Source of the DNA: a bacterium
Lineage (GTDB): Bacteria > Fidelibacterota > UBA2242
Reading direction: 5' to 3'
Assembly: GCA_018895675.1 (NCBI GenBank)
Contig: JAHIOG010000572.1
Location: forward strand, 1-13,768
Length of the DNA stretch: 13,768 nucleotides
Positions 6,554 to 12,561 of this stretch are shown one piece after another. A program made the translations under genes and the position numbers. The notes below the pieces were generated by a model. It searched no databases, was not told where the DNA came from, and saw only the letters and a list, made by a program, of their open reading frames with translations. Numbering within the stretch: position 1 is the stretch's first letter; every line of letters starts with the position of its first letter.

Positions 6554-7819
6554 ATGAATAAAATAAACCCATCCCTAATAGTGTCCGATGGTTGCGGCAA
6601 TGTTGTTGACATAGAGGAATATAACGCCGTTGGCATGTCCGGGAACCGGATCGTGGATATTCCACCTGATGAATGGATTCCGCTGCCCAATGGCAGCCAA
6701 CTGATGGAATTGCCCGGCAGATTACCGGTCGGAAGAGATCGTGACAGCGGAGAAATTATCACTCTTGAAACGGATGGATCGGAGAAAGTTGTGGCGGTTG
6801 CAGCCTTTGTGGCGCCGGCTTATACCGTTGGATACCACACCGCCTGGGAAACCCTGCCGGAAGCTCCGGTTTTACCGCTGTATGCCTATACCGCTGTAGG
6901 ATGGCACCATGGGCAATTTTATGTTCCGGCACTCCGGATTGACGGCAGCATCCGCCAGGATCCGTCGCAGTTCAACACCAATCGAATCAACAAAGCGGCT
7001 GAAACAGTATTACAGAAGTACCCTGACAACCGCCTGGCAAGTCACCTTGTAAAAAATTGTGCTCTGACCTATCATTGTCCCGCGGCGTTAAACTACCTGC
7101 TGAACCGCTGGGAGATGCCGCTGCCAACTTCGCAGGTTTGTAATTCCGCCTGCCTGGGATGTATTTCCCTGCAAAAATATTCCGGCGTCTGCAGCGCGCA
7201 ATTCCGGATAGATTTTACACCGACTGCCGCTGAAATCGTCGAAATTGCCGTTCCGCATCTTGAAACCGCACCTGAACCGGTGGTCAGTTTTGGGCAGGGC
7301 TGCGAAGGCGAACCCCTGATGAATGCAAAATTATTGATCGATACTGTTCGTGGAATTCGCAAGCGGACGTCAAAGGGAACAATCAACCTGAACACAAACG
7401 CCAGTCTTCCTGATCGTATTGCAGAATTAAGAGATGCCGGGCTGGATAGCATGCGGGTTTCCATCAATTCGGTTCGGAATAAATTCTATAATCGCTATTT
7501 CCGTCCGAAGAATTATAGCTATGATGATGTTCTGAAATCCATACGTATAATGAAAGAGAAGCAGGGCTTTGTATCGATCAATCTGTTCGTATTTCCGGGA
7601 TTTACCGATCAGCCGGATGAAGTTATGGCGCTTGAAGATCTGATCCGGGAGTATCACATCGATATGATCCAGTGGCGCAATCTGAACATTGATCCCGAAT
7701 GGTATTGGGAAGAGATGAACCCGCCGGAGCAGGAAGGGATCGGCATCCGGAATATGATCGACCATTTTAAAGAAAACTTTCCAGATTTGCACCACGGGTA
7801 TTTTAACCCTACTACGTAA
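6554..7819 (+). CDS. Radical SAM protein of unknown function
   Basis: This is a 421-residue protein with the radical SAM iron-sulfur motif CNSACLGC (Cys196, Cys200, Cys203; CxxxCxxC). It then has FGQGCEGEPLM, matching the usual SAM-contacting glycine/glutamate strand, followed by INLNTNAS, DSMRVSINS and FVFPGFTDQ, which continue the barrel. About 190 residues precede the cluster motif (GRLPVGRD, YTAVGWHHGQFYVPALRIDG), forming an N-terminal domain I cannot name. The ATG at 6554 gives the conserved-looking start MNKINPSLIVSDGCGN. The frame runs further upstream into the insertion-sequence end, which is not a credible start. No good ribosome binding site is seen (GAGG lies about 20 bases upstream). 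The insertion sequence ends 82 bases before the start, so the original promoter may have been displaced. The reaction and substrate are not predictable from the sequence. The C-terminus (GYFNPTT) looks complete. Confidence 0.85.
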   Translation: MNKINPSLIVSDGCGNVVDIEEYNAVGMSGNRIVDIPPDEWIPLPNGSQLMELPGRLPVGRDRDSGEIITLETDGSEKVVAVAAFVAPAYTVGYHTAWETLPEAPVLPLYAYTAVGWHHGQFYVPALRIDGSIRQDPSQFNTNRINKAAETVLQKYPDNRLASHLVKNCALTYHCPAALNYLLNRWEMPLPTSQVCNSACLGCISLQKYSGVCSAQFRIDFTPTAAEIVEIAVPHLETAPEPVVSFGQGCEGEPLMNAKLLIDTVRGIRKRTSKGTINLNTNASLPDRIAELRDAGLDSMRVSINSVRNKFYNRYFRPKNYSYDDVLKSIRIMKEKQGFVSINLFVFPGFTDQPDEVMALEDLIREYHIDMIQWRNLNIDPEWYWEEMNPPEQEGIGIRNMIDHFKENFPDLHHGYFNPTT

Positions 7820-7820
7820 C

Positions 7821-7842
7821 TTGTCCCAAAGGGAATCTTCGA
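7821..7842 (-). repeat. Short palindromic repeat, TCGAAGAT type, inverted copy
   Basis: Read on the minus strand it is TCGAAGATTCCCTTTGGGAC and two more bases. It matches the repeats at 6499 and 12533 in its first eight bases and in its CCCTT-GGG core. It begins two bases after the radical SAM stop codon. It could act as a weak hairpin at the transcript end, but no T-run follows. Confidence 0.6.
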
Positions 7843-7994
7843 TAAAATTTAATATACCAAATGTAGTATTTACAATTGCTAGCTGGAACTATATATCGCA
7901 TCATATTTCCTAAATGACGTTGTAAGGTTAATCCGTATTTATAAACCTTTGCGAATGTTTTTCAGAAGGAGCCCCCTGGGCGAACTTACGCAAA

Positions 7995-8021
7995 GATAAG
8001 CGCTTTTATCGACATCTGTCG
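7995..8021. terminator. Possible hairpins between convergent genes
   Basis: Two small stems sit side by side: GATAA-GCGCTT-TTATC (7995-8010) and CGACA-TC-TGTCG (8010-8021). They lie in the 230-base gap where the plus-strand radical SAM gene and the minus-strand antitoxin gene converge. A bidirectional stop signal would be expected here, but neither stem is followed by a clear T-run. Confidence 0.25.
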
Positions 8022-8049
8022 GTTAATAACAGCTCTGTATAGCCAGTCA

Positions 8050-8340
8050 TTATCTAATAGAAATATTCAATGTCCGTCCGAGACCAACTTCAATTAATTT
8101 ATAAAATGTTGAGAGCTGAATATCGCTTTTTCCGCATTCAATTCGTGAGATATAGCTTTTCTTTGTTCCTGTTTTTTCGGCTAGTTCTTGTTGGGTCATA
8201 TGTAATTCTTGCCGGGCAATTTTCAACATTTCTCCCAGTCGATAGGCTAAAGAATCCGCCCCAAACTGTTCGCGTTTATCAGTTCCTTTTTTACCGTATT
8301 GTTTATCAAGATGTTCTTCAAATGTTGTTATATCTTCCAT
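8050..8340 (-). CDS. XRE-family antitoxin (HigA-like)
   Basis: This 96-residue protein has a helix-turn-helix of the Cro/C1 type at about residues 35-85 (LGEMLKIARQELHMTQQELAEKTGTKKSYISRIECGKSD). The acidic N-terminal part (MEDITTFEEHL) is the likely toxin-binding or flexible arm. It follows the toxin gene with a 2-base gap, and its ribosome binding site (GAAGGG or AAAAGG) lies inside the toxin's last codons, so the two are translated together. This toxin-first order is typical of HigBA-like systems. The expected role is to bind and neutralise the neighbouring toxin and to repress the shared promoter, probably at the palindrome 8691-8704. Family assignment is strong; the precise name HigA is inference. 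Confidence 0.85.
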   Translation of the reverse strand: MEDITTFEEHLDKQYGKKGTDKREQFGADSLAYRLGEMLKIARQELHMTQQELAEKTGTKKSYISRIECGKSDIQLSTFYKLIEVGLGRTLNISIR

Positions 8341-8342
8341 CT

Positions 8343-8681
8343 TTATAACCTTTTCCCTTCATAATATTGTTGTTTCAATTTTTTGGCAAGTTCTAATTCT
8401 TTCTTGGGTATTTTTCGTGTTTTCTTGATGTAACAATTTATCAGAATAACTAATTGCCCCTCATCGAAAAAGCAGAAAATTCCGATACTTTTTAAACTTA
8501 TTAAAACACGAATCTCATAAATTCCATATGTGCCTTCTAAAAATTTTAAGAATTTGATTGGCACTCTTTCAACATTTCTGATAATATCAATGACAAAGTC
8601 AATTTTTCTTTTTGTCTTCACATCTTGTTTTTCATAAAATCTGAAAAAGTATTTACCATAAAATATAATTTTACGTTCCAT
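8343..8681 (-). CDS. RelE/HigB-family toxin (Gp49-like)
   Basis: This 112-residue basic protein has the usual order of the RelE/ParE superfamily: an N-terminal helical hairpin (VKTKRKIDFVIDIIRNVERVP), the beta-strand LEGTYGIYEIRV, the strand GIFCFFDEGQLVILINCYIKKTRKIPKKELELAK, and a Lys-rich C-terminal helix. Family members of this HigB/Gp49 type usually cut mRNA on the ribosome; no activity can be read directly here. The gene lies first in the pair with the XRE antitoxin. I see no good ribosome binding site before the ATG at 8679-8681, which may keep toxin translation low. It lies directly downstream of the truncated ATPase unit, so read-through from that unit's leader is possible. Confidence 0.82.
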   Translation of the reverse strand: MERKIIFYGKYFFRFYEKQDVKTKRKIDFVIDIIRNVERVPIKFLKFLEGTYGIYEIRVLISLKSIGIFCFFDEGQLVILINCYIKKTRKIPKKELELAKKLKQQYYEGKRL

Positions 8682-8690
8682 AGCACAAAG

Positions 8691-8704
8691 TAACTAATTA
8701 GTTA
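8691..8704. promoter_or_regulatory. Likely operator of the toxin-antitoxin operon
   Basis: TAACTAATTAGTTA is a perfect 14-bp palindrome ending nine bases before the toxin start codon. XRE antitoxins typically autoregulate by binding such a site over the promoter. Just upstream on the minus strand are TTGAAC and TTGCAC, either of which could be a -35 box, but I cannot choose a matching -10 box with confidence. Confidence 0.55.
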
Positions 8705-8829
8705 ACAATGTGCAACAAAATTTGTTCAAATTGTGCTTATTTTTTAAAATTGGCGGACAACCTTTCAAATTGCTGGTGATGAACTGTGGTCTATAAAAGT
8801 TAAATCGGAAATCGTCATAATAAGAATCA

Positions 8830-8921
8830 AAATATTTCATCAGGGGTGGACCCATGCGTTCGTCCCGATAATGAGAGATCTTTCTAAATGTATACTGAAT
8901 GTTGGAGCAGGAACTTCCAGA
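8830..8921 (-). repeat. ATPase 3'-tail repeat, copy in the short unit
   Basis: This 92-bp sequence differs at three positions from 9074-9165. It includes the last 11 codons and stop of an ATPase-like gene (WKFLLQHSVYI) and about 54 bases after the stop. It begins AAATATTTCATCAGGG. Confidence 0.9.
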
Positions 8922-8931
8922 ACGGTAGTAG
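8884..8931 (-). pseudogene. Remnant C-terminus of a second ATPase gene
   Basis: On the minus strand the frame reads LLPFWKFLLQHSVYI and then TAG. This parallels the end of the intact ATPase, which reads YIPLWKFLLQHSVYI. The DNA is identical from the Trp codon on but differs in the codons just before, so the lost gene was probably a diverged relative rather than an exact duplicate. No other part of the gene remains. The small open frame across 8694-8957 uses a different reading frame and is not a real gene. Confidence 0.55.
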
Positions 8932-8932
8932 G

Positions 8933-9069
8933 TAACCAGTATGCTGGTTAATATCACTAATAATTAACCATTATGCTGGTATTTGTGCTGATAAACCGAA
9001 TAAAACTGGGATTTCCCGATCCATAACACGGGTATTTCAATCCGTATTTATCACCCAATATCTAAGATT
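8933..9069 (-). repeat. ATPase leader repeat, copy in the short unit
   Basis: This 137-bp copy of 10507-10644 includes both ACCAG...CTGGT-type operator palindromes. The -35 hexamer TTGATA of the full copy is changed (GTGATA), and the -10 box is lost because the junction falls right after the operator (GGTTACC instead of GGTTATATT). The promoter is therefore probably dead in this copy. Confidence 0.85.
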
Positions 9070-9073
9070 TAAT

Positions 9074-9165
9074 AAATATTTCATCAGGGATAGACCCATG
9101 CGTTCGTCCCGATAATGAGAGATATTTCTAAATGTATACTGAATGTTGGAGCAGGAACTTCCAGA
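9074..9165 (-). repeat. ATPase 3'-tail repeat, copy in the full unit
   Basis: This copy contains the last codons of the intact ATPase and about 54 bases beyond the stop. Past the stop the transcript can fold TCAT(TA)TCGGGA with TCCCTGATGA (about 9081-9119), an imperfect hairpin around a 16-base loop. This may be the end of the ATPase transcript, but no T-run follows. Confidence 0.85.
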
Positions 9166-10441
9166 GTGGAATATAATTTATCCGAAGTTTGTCAATCGAC
9201 TCTGTTTTTTCGATGTCATTTGTAATCAATAATCCCGTTTGAACGTTCAAATAATTCATAGCATTTATCAATCCTTTAATCTCCCGGTTCCGGGTCTGAT
9301 CTGTTTCCAGATTATCCATTGTAACCTGAATCGGAATAAATTGCTTGTTCCGTCTAATAATAAAATCACATTCACCACCGTTCGATAAATAGAATAAATC
9401 CGGTATGCTGCGAAGGAGCTGCATAGCAACCGTATTTTCTGCTAATTTCCCGGCATCACTGGAAAACCGGAAACCATATTGATTTCTGAGCCCGTTGTCA
9501 ACCGTGAATACCTTTTTGGGAGATCGTTTCTGTTCTGATAATTTAAATGAAAATTTAGTTGCACTGGTTATCAGAAACGCTTCTTCCAGAAACGAAAAAT
9601 ACCTTCTCACATTATCGATGGGAGTATGAAAAATATTGCTGATTCTGTTAAATGAGTGTAGCGAAGAGATGTTTGTGATACAATAGTGGGCAATTCCCTC
9701 AAGGAGTTTAACATCTCTGATCTGGTGCCGATAAACAATGTCCCGATAGAGAATATCACTAAAATATTGACTGAGAATTCGTTTTTTTCTTTCTTCGTTT
9801 TCTGAAAGAATGATTTCCGGGAATCCACCCCATTGCAGATATTCAAATAATTTATTGATGATTAATGATTTGTTTTCAGTCCGCTCAAGATCATTGGTAT
9901 ATGATATCGAATTCCAGTTTAGTATTTCTCTTAAAGATAATGGATGTACATTAAATTGAATATATCTTCCCGTTAATAATGTTGAAATTTCACTGCTTAA
10001 TAATTTTGCGGATGAACCGGTTGCGAAGACTTTATGGTCTTTAAGATCAGCCTCACGTCTCACCCATCGCTGCCATTCAGGTACATTTTGAATTTCATCA
10101 AGAAAAAAATAGATTTTCTTGTTCGGATTTATCCGTTGTTTATACAGTGTCACCAGATCATCAATAAAGGTTGGAGAAAGAAGGGTTGAAAACTGAGGTT
10201 CTTCAAAGTTTAAAAAGAGTATCTGCTTTGGATCTACGCCACGAGAAAGTAATTCGGATATTATTAATAGAAAAATGCTGGATTTTCCGCTGCGTCGAAC
10301 ACCACTTAGAATAATTGGTAATTTATCATCGATATAATTGTGAATTGTCTGCATGATTATACGGTCTCTAAGTTCGGGTAGTGGTTTGTCACTCCAGTAG
10401 TTCCACCGTATCAAGGCTTCAAATAATTTGTTTGCTTCCAT
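9128..10441 (-). CDS. AAA ATPase with DUF4143-type C-terminal region
   Basis: This 437-residue protein has Walker A GVRRSGKS at residues 47-54, LFLNFEEP at about 75-82, Walker B IYFFLDEIQNVPEW at 110-123 (Asp115, Glu116) and the sensor-like FATGSSAKLL. These features define AAA_14 ATPases. The second half is DUF4143-like: GGFPEIILSENE, YFSDILYRDIV, then a wHTH-like stretch, VDNGLRN, and GGECDFIIRRNKQFIPIQVTMD with Glu357 and Asp359, resembling a degenerate PD-(D/E)XK nuclease core. The family is very common and often present in many copies per genome; its role is not established. The ATG at 10439-10441 has GAGGTG at 10445-10450; the frame extends upstream across the promoter, so the longer start is rejected. 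It lies between a toxin-antitoxin pair and CRISPR genes and is bounded by repeats shared with a deleted copy next to it. Confidence 0.88.
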   Translation of the reverse strand: MEANKLFEALIRWNYWSDKPLPELRDRIIMQTIHNYIDDKLPIILSGVRRSGKSSIFLLIISELLSRGVDPKQILFLNFEEPQFSTLLSPTFIDDLVTLYKQRINPNKKIYFFLDEIQNVPEWQRWVRREADLKDHKVFATGSSAKLLSSEISTLLTGRYIQFNVHPLSLREILNWNSISYTNDLERTENKSLIINKLFEYLQWGGFPEIILSENEERKKRILSQYFSDILYRDIVYRHQIRDVKLLEGIAHYCITNISSLHSFNRISNIFHTPIDNVRRYFSFLEEAFLITSATKFSFKLSEQKRSPKKVFTVDNGLRNQYGFRFSSDAGKLAENTVAMQLLRSIPDLFYLSNGGECDFIIRRNKQFIPIQVTMDNLETDQTRNREIKGLINAMNYLNVQTGLLITNDIEKTESIDKLRINYIPLWKFLLQHSVYI

Positions 10442-10502
10442 ATACACCTCTTTTTTGTGACGCCCCACGCCTTCACAGACGTGACTTTTTACTGGCAGGT
10501 TA

Positions 10503-10531
10503 AATATAACCAGTATGCTGGTTAATATCAA
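10503..10531 (-). promoter_or_regulatory. Promoter of the ATPase gene
   Basis: On the minus strand TTGATA (10526-10531) and TATATT (10503-10508) are separated by exactly 17 bases, each one mismatch from the sigma-70 consensus. The start codon follows about 60 bases downstream with a good ribosome binding site. The spacer between the two boxes is almost wholly occupied by the palindrome at 10509-10522. Confidence 0.6.
10509..10522. promoter_or_regulatory. Palindromic operator in the promoter spacer
   Basis: ACCAG-TATG-CTGGT is a perfect 5-bp inverted repeat lying between the -10 and -35 boxes of the ATPase promoter. This is a classic position for a repressor. A copy is present in the short unit at 8935-8948. 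Confidence 0.55.
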
Positions 10532-10541
10532 CCACTAATTA

Positions 10542-10555
10542 ACCATTATGCTGGT
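10542..10555. promoter_or_regulatory. Second operator-like site upstream of the ATPase promoter
   Basis: ACCATTATGCTGGT resembles the 10509-10522 palindrome (12 of 14 bases) with one mismatched arm position. The centres are 33 bases apart, close to three helical turns. This suggests paired or cooperative binding of one regulator. Confidence 0.45.
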
Positions 10556-10751
10556 ATTTGTGCTGATAAACCGAATAAAACTGGGATTTCCCGATCCATA
10601 ACACGGGTATTTCAATCCGTATTTATCACCCAATATCTAAGATTCGATACAAATGTTGAGACATTTAATAATTTATGTAATAACAGCTTGCTTTATAAAC
10701 AATAATTTGTTAATTAATAGTGGCAAAATAAAAGCAGAAAGTCGGTTTTTC

Positions 10752-10778
10752 TTATGATTGCGTTTTTTATTATCATAA
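10752..10778. promoter_or_regulatory. Inverted repeat upstream of cas6
   Basis: TTATGAT (10752-10758) and ATCATAA (10772-10778) are perfect inverted arms around 13 AT-rich bases, ending 18 bases before the cas6 ATG. It could be an operator or a weak leader hairpin. I do not see a well-spaced promoter pair in the 150-base gap, although the gap is AT-rich and must hold the start of the Cas operon. Confidence 0.3.
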
Positions 10779-10796
10779 ATATTTGTAGCGTTGTCA

Positions 10797-11597
10797 ATGC
10801 GGTTAAAAATTAAAGCGAGAGCAGTACAAGCGGGTTTTATTCCGCTAAATTACAGCAGCGTATTGCAAGCGGTAGTTTATGAATTGATCGACAAATCCTC
10901 ACCGGCTTACGCTCAATTTCTGCATGATGAGGGATTTCATTCTGCGCAAAATATTCTCCGTTCGTATAAACTTTTTACTTTTTCCAAATTGACACTTATG
11001 CCATATCGATTTAATGGCAAGGGTTTTGAAGGTGTGCATACTATAGAATGGATTTTCACTACGGCGGTCCAGACCAACTATGAACATCTGGTTTACGGTC
11101 TTTTCGCTGATCAAAACTTCCGGATGCGATTTGGGAGATTTCAAATCAACTTTACGGTTGTATCTGTAGAATCAATGCCGGAACCGGAGTTCGATCAACA
11201 GATGAAATTTGTTTGCCTGTCGCCATTAACCGTTTCATCGCGCCGGGATCGACCGGACGGACAATCGGAATTGCATTTTTTGGATTATTTTAATCCTGCG
11301 GAGAAGGACCGTTTTATTCATAATATCTACCAAAATCTGGTTCGCAAATACGAAACCCTCCATCAGAAACCCTATGAAGGTTCAACTGACCTATCAATAG
11401 TATTCGATCCGGATTACATTGTGAAAAAACAGGGTAAAATCAGTAAACTAATTCATTTTAAGAACGGGATTAAGATCAAAGCCTTTGAAGCGCCTTTTAC
11501 AATTACTGCTGATCCGGAACTGATCAAAATCGGCTATCAATGCGGCTTCGGTGAGAAAAACAGCGCCGGCTTTGGGTGTGTTGAAAGTGTTGGTTGA
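10797..11597 (+). CDS. cas6: CRISPR-associated endoribonuclease Cas6
   Basis: This 266-residue protein cuts the long CRISPR transcript within each repeat to give crRNAs. The N-terminal ferredoxin-like half includes SPAYAQFLHDEGF with His43, the usual position of the catalytic histidine in this family, then KLFTFSKLTLMP. The second half has FVCLSPLTVSS and ends in the diagnostic glycine-rich loop GYQCGFGEKNSAGFGCVE (about residues 246-263). Length and motif order fit a standard Cas6. The ATG at 10797 lacks a clear ribosome binding site; an in-frame TTG six bases upstream is possible. It is the first gene of the plus-strand Cas operon, as in many type I-B loci. Its stop codon lies inside the first unit of a GGTTGAAAT repeat array. 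Confidence 0.9.
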   Translation: MRLKIKARAVQAGFIPLNYSSVLQAVVYELIDKSSPAYAQFLHDEGFHSAQNILRSYKLFTFSKLTLMPYRFNGKGFEGVHTIEWIFTTAVQTNYEHLVYGLFADQNFRMRFGRFQINFTVVSVESMPEPEFDQQMKFVCLSPLTVSSRRDRPDGQSELHFLDYFNPAEKDRFIHNIYQNLVRKYETLHQKPYEGSTDLSIVFDPDYIVKKQGKISKLIHFKNGIKIKAFEAPFTITADPELIKIGYQCGFGEKNSAGFGCVESVG

Positions 11598-11675
11598 AAT
11601 GGTTGAAGTAGTTGAAATGGGGAATTGGTTGAATTGGTTAAAATGGTTGAATTCGTTGAATTGGGGAATTGGTTT
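11592..11675 (+). repeat. GGTTGAAAT-type repeat array 1
   Basis: About nine imperfect units of GGTTGAAAT, GGTTGAATT or GGTTAAAAT run head to tail, with GGGGAATT interruptions. The TGA stop of cas6 (11595-11597) is within the first unit. After the array come about 95 bases with TATAAT at 11745-11750 and an AGAGGAG ribosome binding site before the next gene. There is no spacer structure, so this is not a CRISPR array. Confidence 0.85.
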
Positions 11676-11769
11676 ATCCATGCTTCACTACGTTACGCAG
11701 GACAGGTTGGTTTACTGGGTAAGGGTGTTGTAAAGAATATTTTTTATAATTTTAAGAGGAGTAAAAGTC

Positions 11770-12375
11770 ATGGTAGAACACAAAGATATTCAAAATCCTG
11801 AGGATTATGGCGCAAAGCATTATGCGAAATTTCGTTATCTGCTTTTTTCCGACGAAACACCCCGGGAAGAACTTGAAGAAATCTGTATGACCCTGGCGCA
11901 TCTGCCGACGGATGAAGCGCGTCAACTTTTAGCTGAATTCAAGAATAGCGAACGCGCCGGCGAAGTTGGGTGGCTGGATTGCGCAATCGATGAAAATATG
12001 TTCCATTATCTTTCACCGGAAAATGAACAGGAAGAGCGGGATTTCCTGGCGCTGAAGATGGTCGGCGAAAAGGACGACCGCATCGTGGAATTGATGGGAG
12101 AATGCGATAAACACAGCCACAGAATCCGGAAATATGAAATTGAGCTGGAGGCTCTGGAGCAGCTTCTTTCCGATGATCCTGAATTGAAATACAGTATCTC
12201 AACTATCCATGATCTATTGACTATGGAAAAGAATCACCTTGAGGAAGCGCAGCAACAAATTGAAATAGAAGAGAAAATCCGGATGAAAATTAAAGAATCC
12301 ATCCAGACCGAAAGACTGAAAAATCTGGACCCCATGGATATCAGTGATTTTCATTTTGACGGGGAAGTTTGTTGA
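11770..12375 (+). CDS. Unrecognised acidic helical protein in the Cas operon
   Basis: I do not recognise a named family. The protein has 201 residues and no membrane segment or signal peptide, and is rich in Glu and Asp. Residues 1-60 look helical (NPEDYGAKHYAKFRYLLFSDE, EEICMTLAHLPTDEARQLLAEFKNSE). A conserved-looking centre reads VGWLDCAIDENMFHYLSPENEQEERDFLALKM (about 66-97). The rest, to about residue 187, is probably long helices or coiled coil (DRIVELMGECDKHSHRIRKYEIELEALEQLL; NHLEEAQQQIEIEEKIRMKIKESIQ). The ATG at 11770 has AGAGGAG at 11754-11760. It lies between cas6 and a putative cas8, on the same strand, so an accessory role in the interference complex or its control is possible, but only context says so. 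The acidic charge argues against direct RNA binding. Its stop codon also sits in a GGTTGAAAT array. Confidence 0.7.
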   Translation: MVEHKDIQNPEDYGAKHYAKFRYLLFSDETPREELEEICMTLAHLPTDEARQLLAEFKNSERAGEVGWLDCAIDENMFHYLSPENEQEERDFLALKMVGEKDDRIVELMGECDKHSHRIRKYEIELEALEQLLSDDPELKYSISTIHDLLTMEKNHLEEAQQQIEIEEKIRMKIKESIQTERLKNLDPMDISDFHFDGEVC

Positions 12376-12525
12376 AATGGTTGAAATTGTTGAAATGGTT
12401 GAATTGGTTAAATTGGTTAAAATGGTTGAAATAGTTGAAATGGGGAATTAGTTGAATTGGTTAAAATAGTTGAAATGGGGAATTAGTTGAATTGGTTAAA
12501 CTGGTTAAAATGGTTGAATTGGTTT
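12371..12525 (+). repeat. GGTTGAAAT-type repeat array 2
   Basis: About 16 imperfect units of 8-10 bases (GGTTGAAAT, GGTTGAATT, GGTTAAAAT, AGTTGAAAT). They are arranged in a higher-order pattern where a GAAATGGGGAATTAGTTG block recurs. The TGA stop of the preceding gene (12373-12375) is within the first unit. Array 1 shows the same arrangement and much the same higher-order block. Confidence 0.85.
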
Positions 12526-12532
12526 ATGCCAA

Positions 12533-12556
12533 TCGAAGATTCTCCGAAGGAGTCCG
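12533..12556 (+). repeat. Short palindromic repeat, TCGAAGAT type
   Basis: TCGAAGATTCTCCGAAGGAG followed by TCCG. It shares its first eight bases with 6499-6521 and with the minus strand of 7821-7842. The core CTCC-GAA-GGAG forms a small hairpin. Confidence 0.6.
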
Positions 12557-12561
12557 TTGTG

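Larger units (their letters stand above)
8830..9069 (-). mobile_element. Short (240-bp) internal-deletion derivative of the ATPase unit
   Basis: Its left 92 bases (8830-8921) match 9074-9165 with three mismatches. Its right 137 bases (8933-9069) match 10507-10644, identical over the last ~106 bases, with one indel and a few changes near the ATPase-proximal end. Only about 11 bases lie between these two conserved ends, whereas the full unit has 1.34 kb holding the ATPase gene. It therefore reads as leader plus 3' tail with the gene deleted, similar in form to a non-autonomous derivative of a mobile element. Neither terminal inverted repeats nor a target duplication are apparent, so unequal recombination is an alternative. 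Confidence 0.65.
9074..10644 (-). mobile_element. Full ATPase unit with repeated ends (about 1.57 kb)
   Basis: The unit holds a leader (10507-10644), one ATPase gene (9128-10441) and a 3' tail (9074-9165). Both ends are found again, almost unchanged, in the adjacent 240-bp unit, four bases away (9070-9073). This is what shows the boundaries. No transposase or recombinase is present inside. Whether the unit moves by itself, is mobilised by another enzyme or was merely duplicated in tandem cannot be decided here. Confidence 0.5.
10507..10644 (-). repeat. ATPase leader repeat, copy in the full unit
   Basis: This 138-bp leader is nearly identical to 8933-9069. It includes the operator pair, GGGA-TT-TCCC and a further stretch without obvious function ending in CAATATCTAAGATT, after which the two copies diverge at once. 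The upstream 90 bases beyond the operators are perfectly conserved between copies although they are non-coding. Confidence 0.88.

Noticed and set aside
8694..8957. Open frame across the short unit as a small gene
   Set aside because: It crosses the junction between leader and tail, reads the tail in a different frame from the ATPase, lies mostly in repeat DNA and covers the toxin promoter.
10442..10531. N-terminal extension of the ATPase up to 10531
   Set aside because: The extension would run across the promoter boxes and operator, whereas the ATG at 10439-10441 has a strong GAGGTG ribosome binding site and gives the usual length.
8830..10644. The repeated leader (which contains ATTTCAATCC, as in some I-B CRISPR repeats) as CRISPR repeats
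   Set aside because: Only two copies exist, they are about 138 bases long, and each is in the leader of the ATPase unit rather than in an array.
11939..12202. Minus-strand open frames under cas6, the unknown gene, the radical SAM gene and the secreted protein
   Set aside because: They are mirror-strand shadows of well-supported genes, with no start signals or domain sense.
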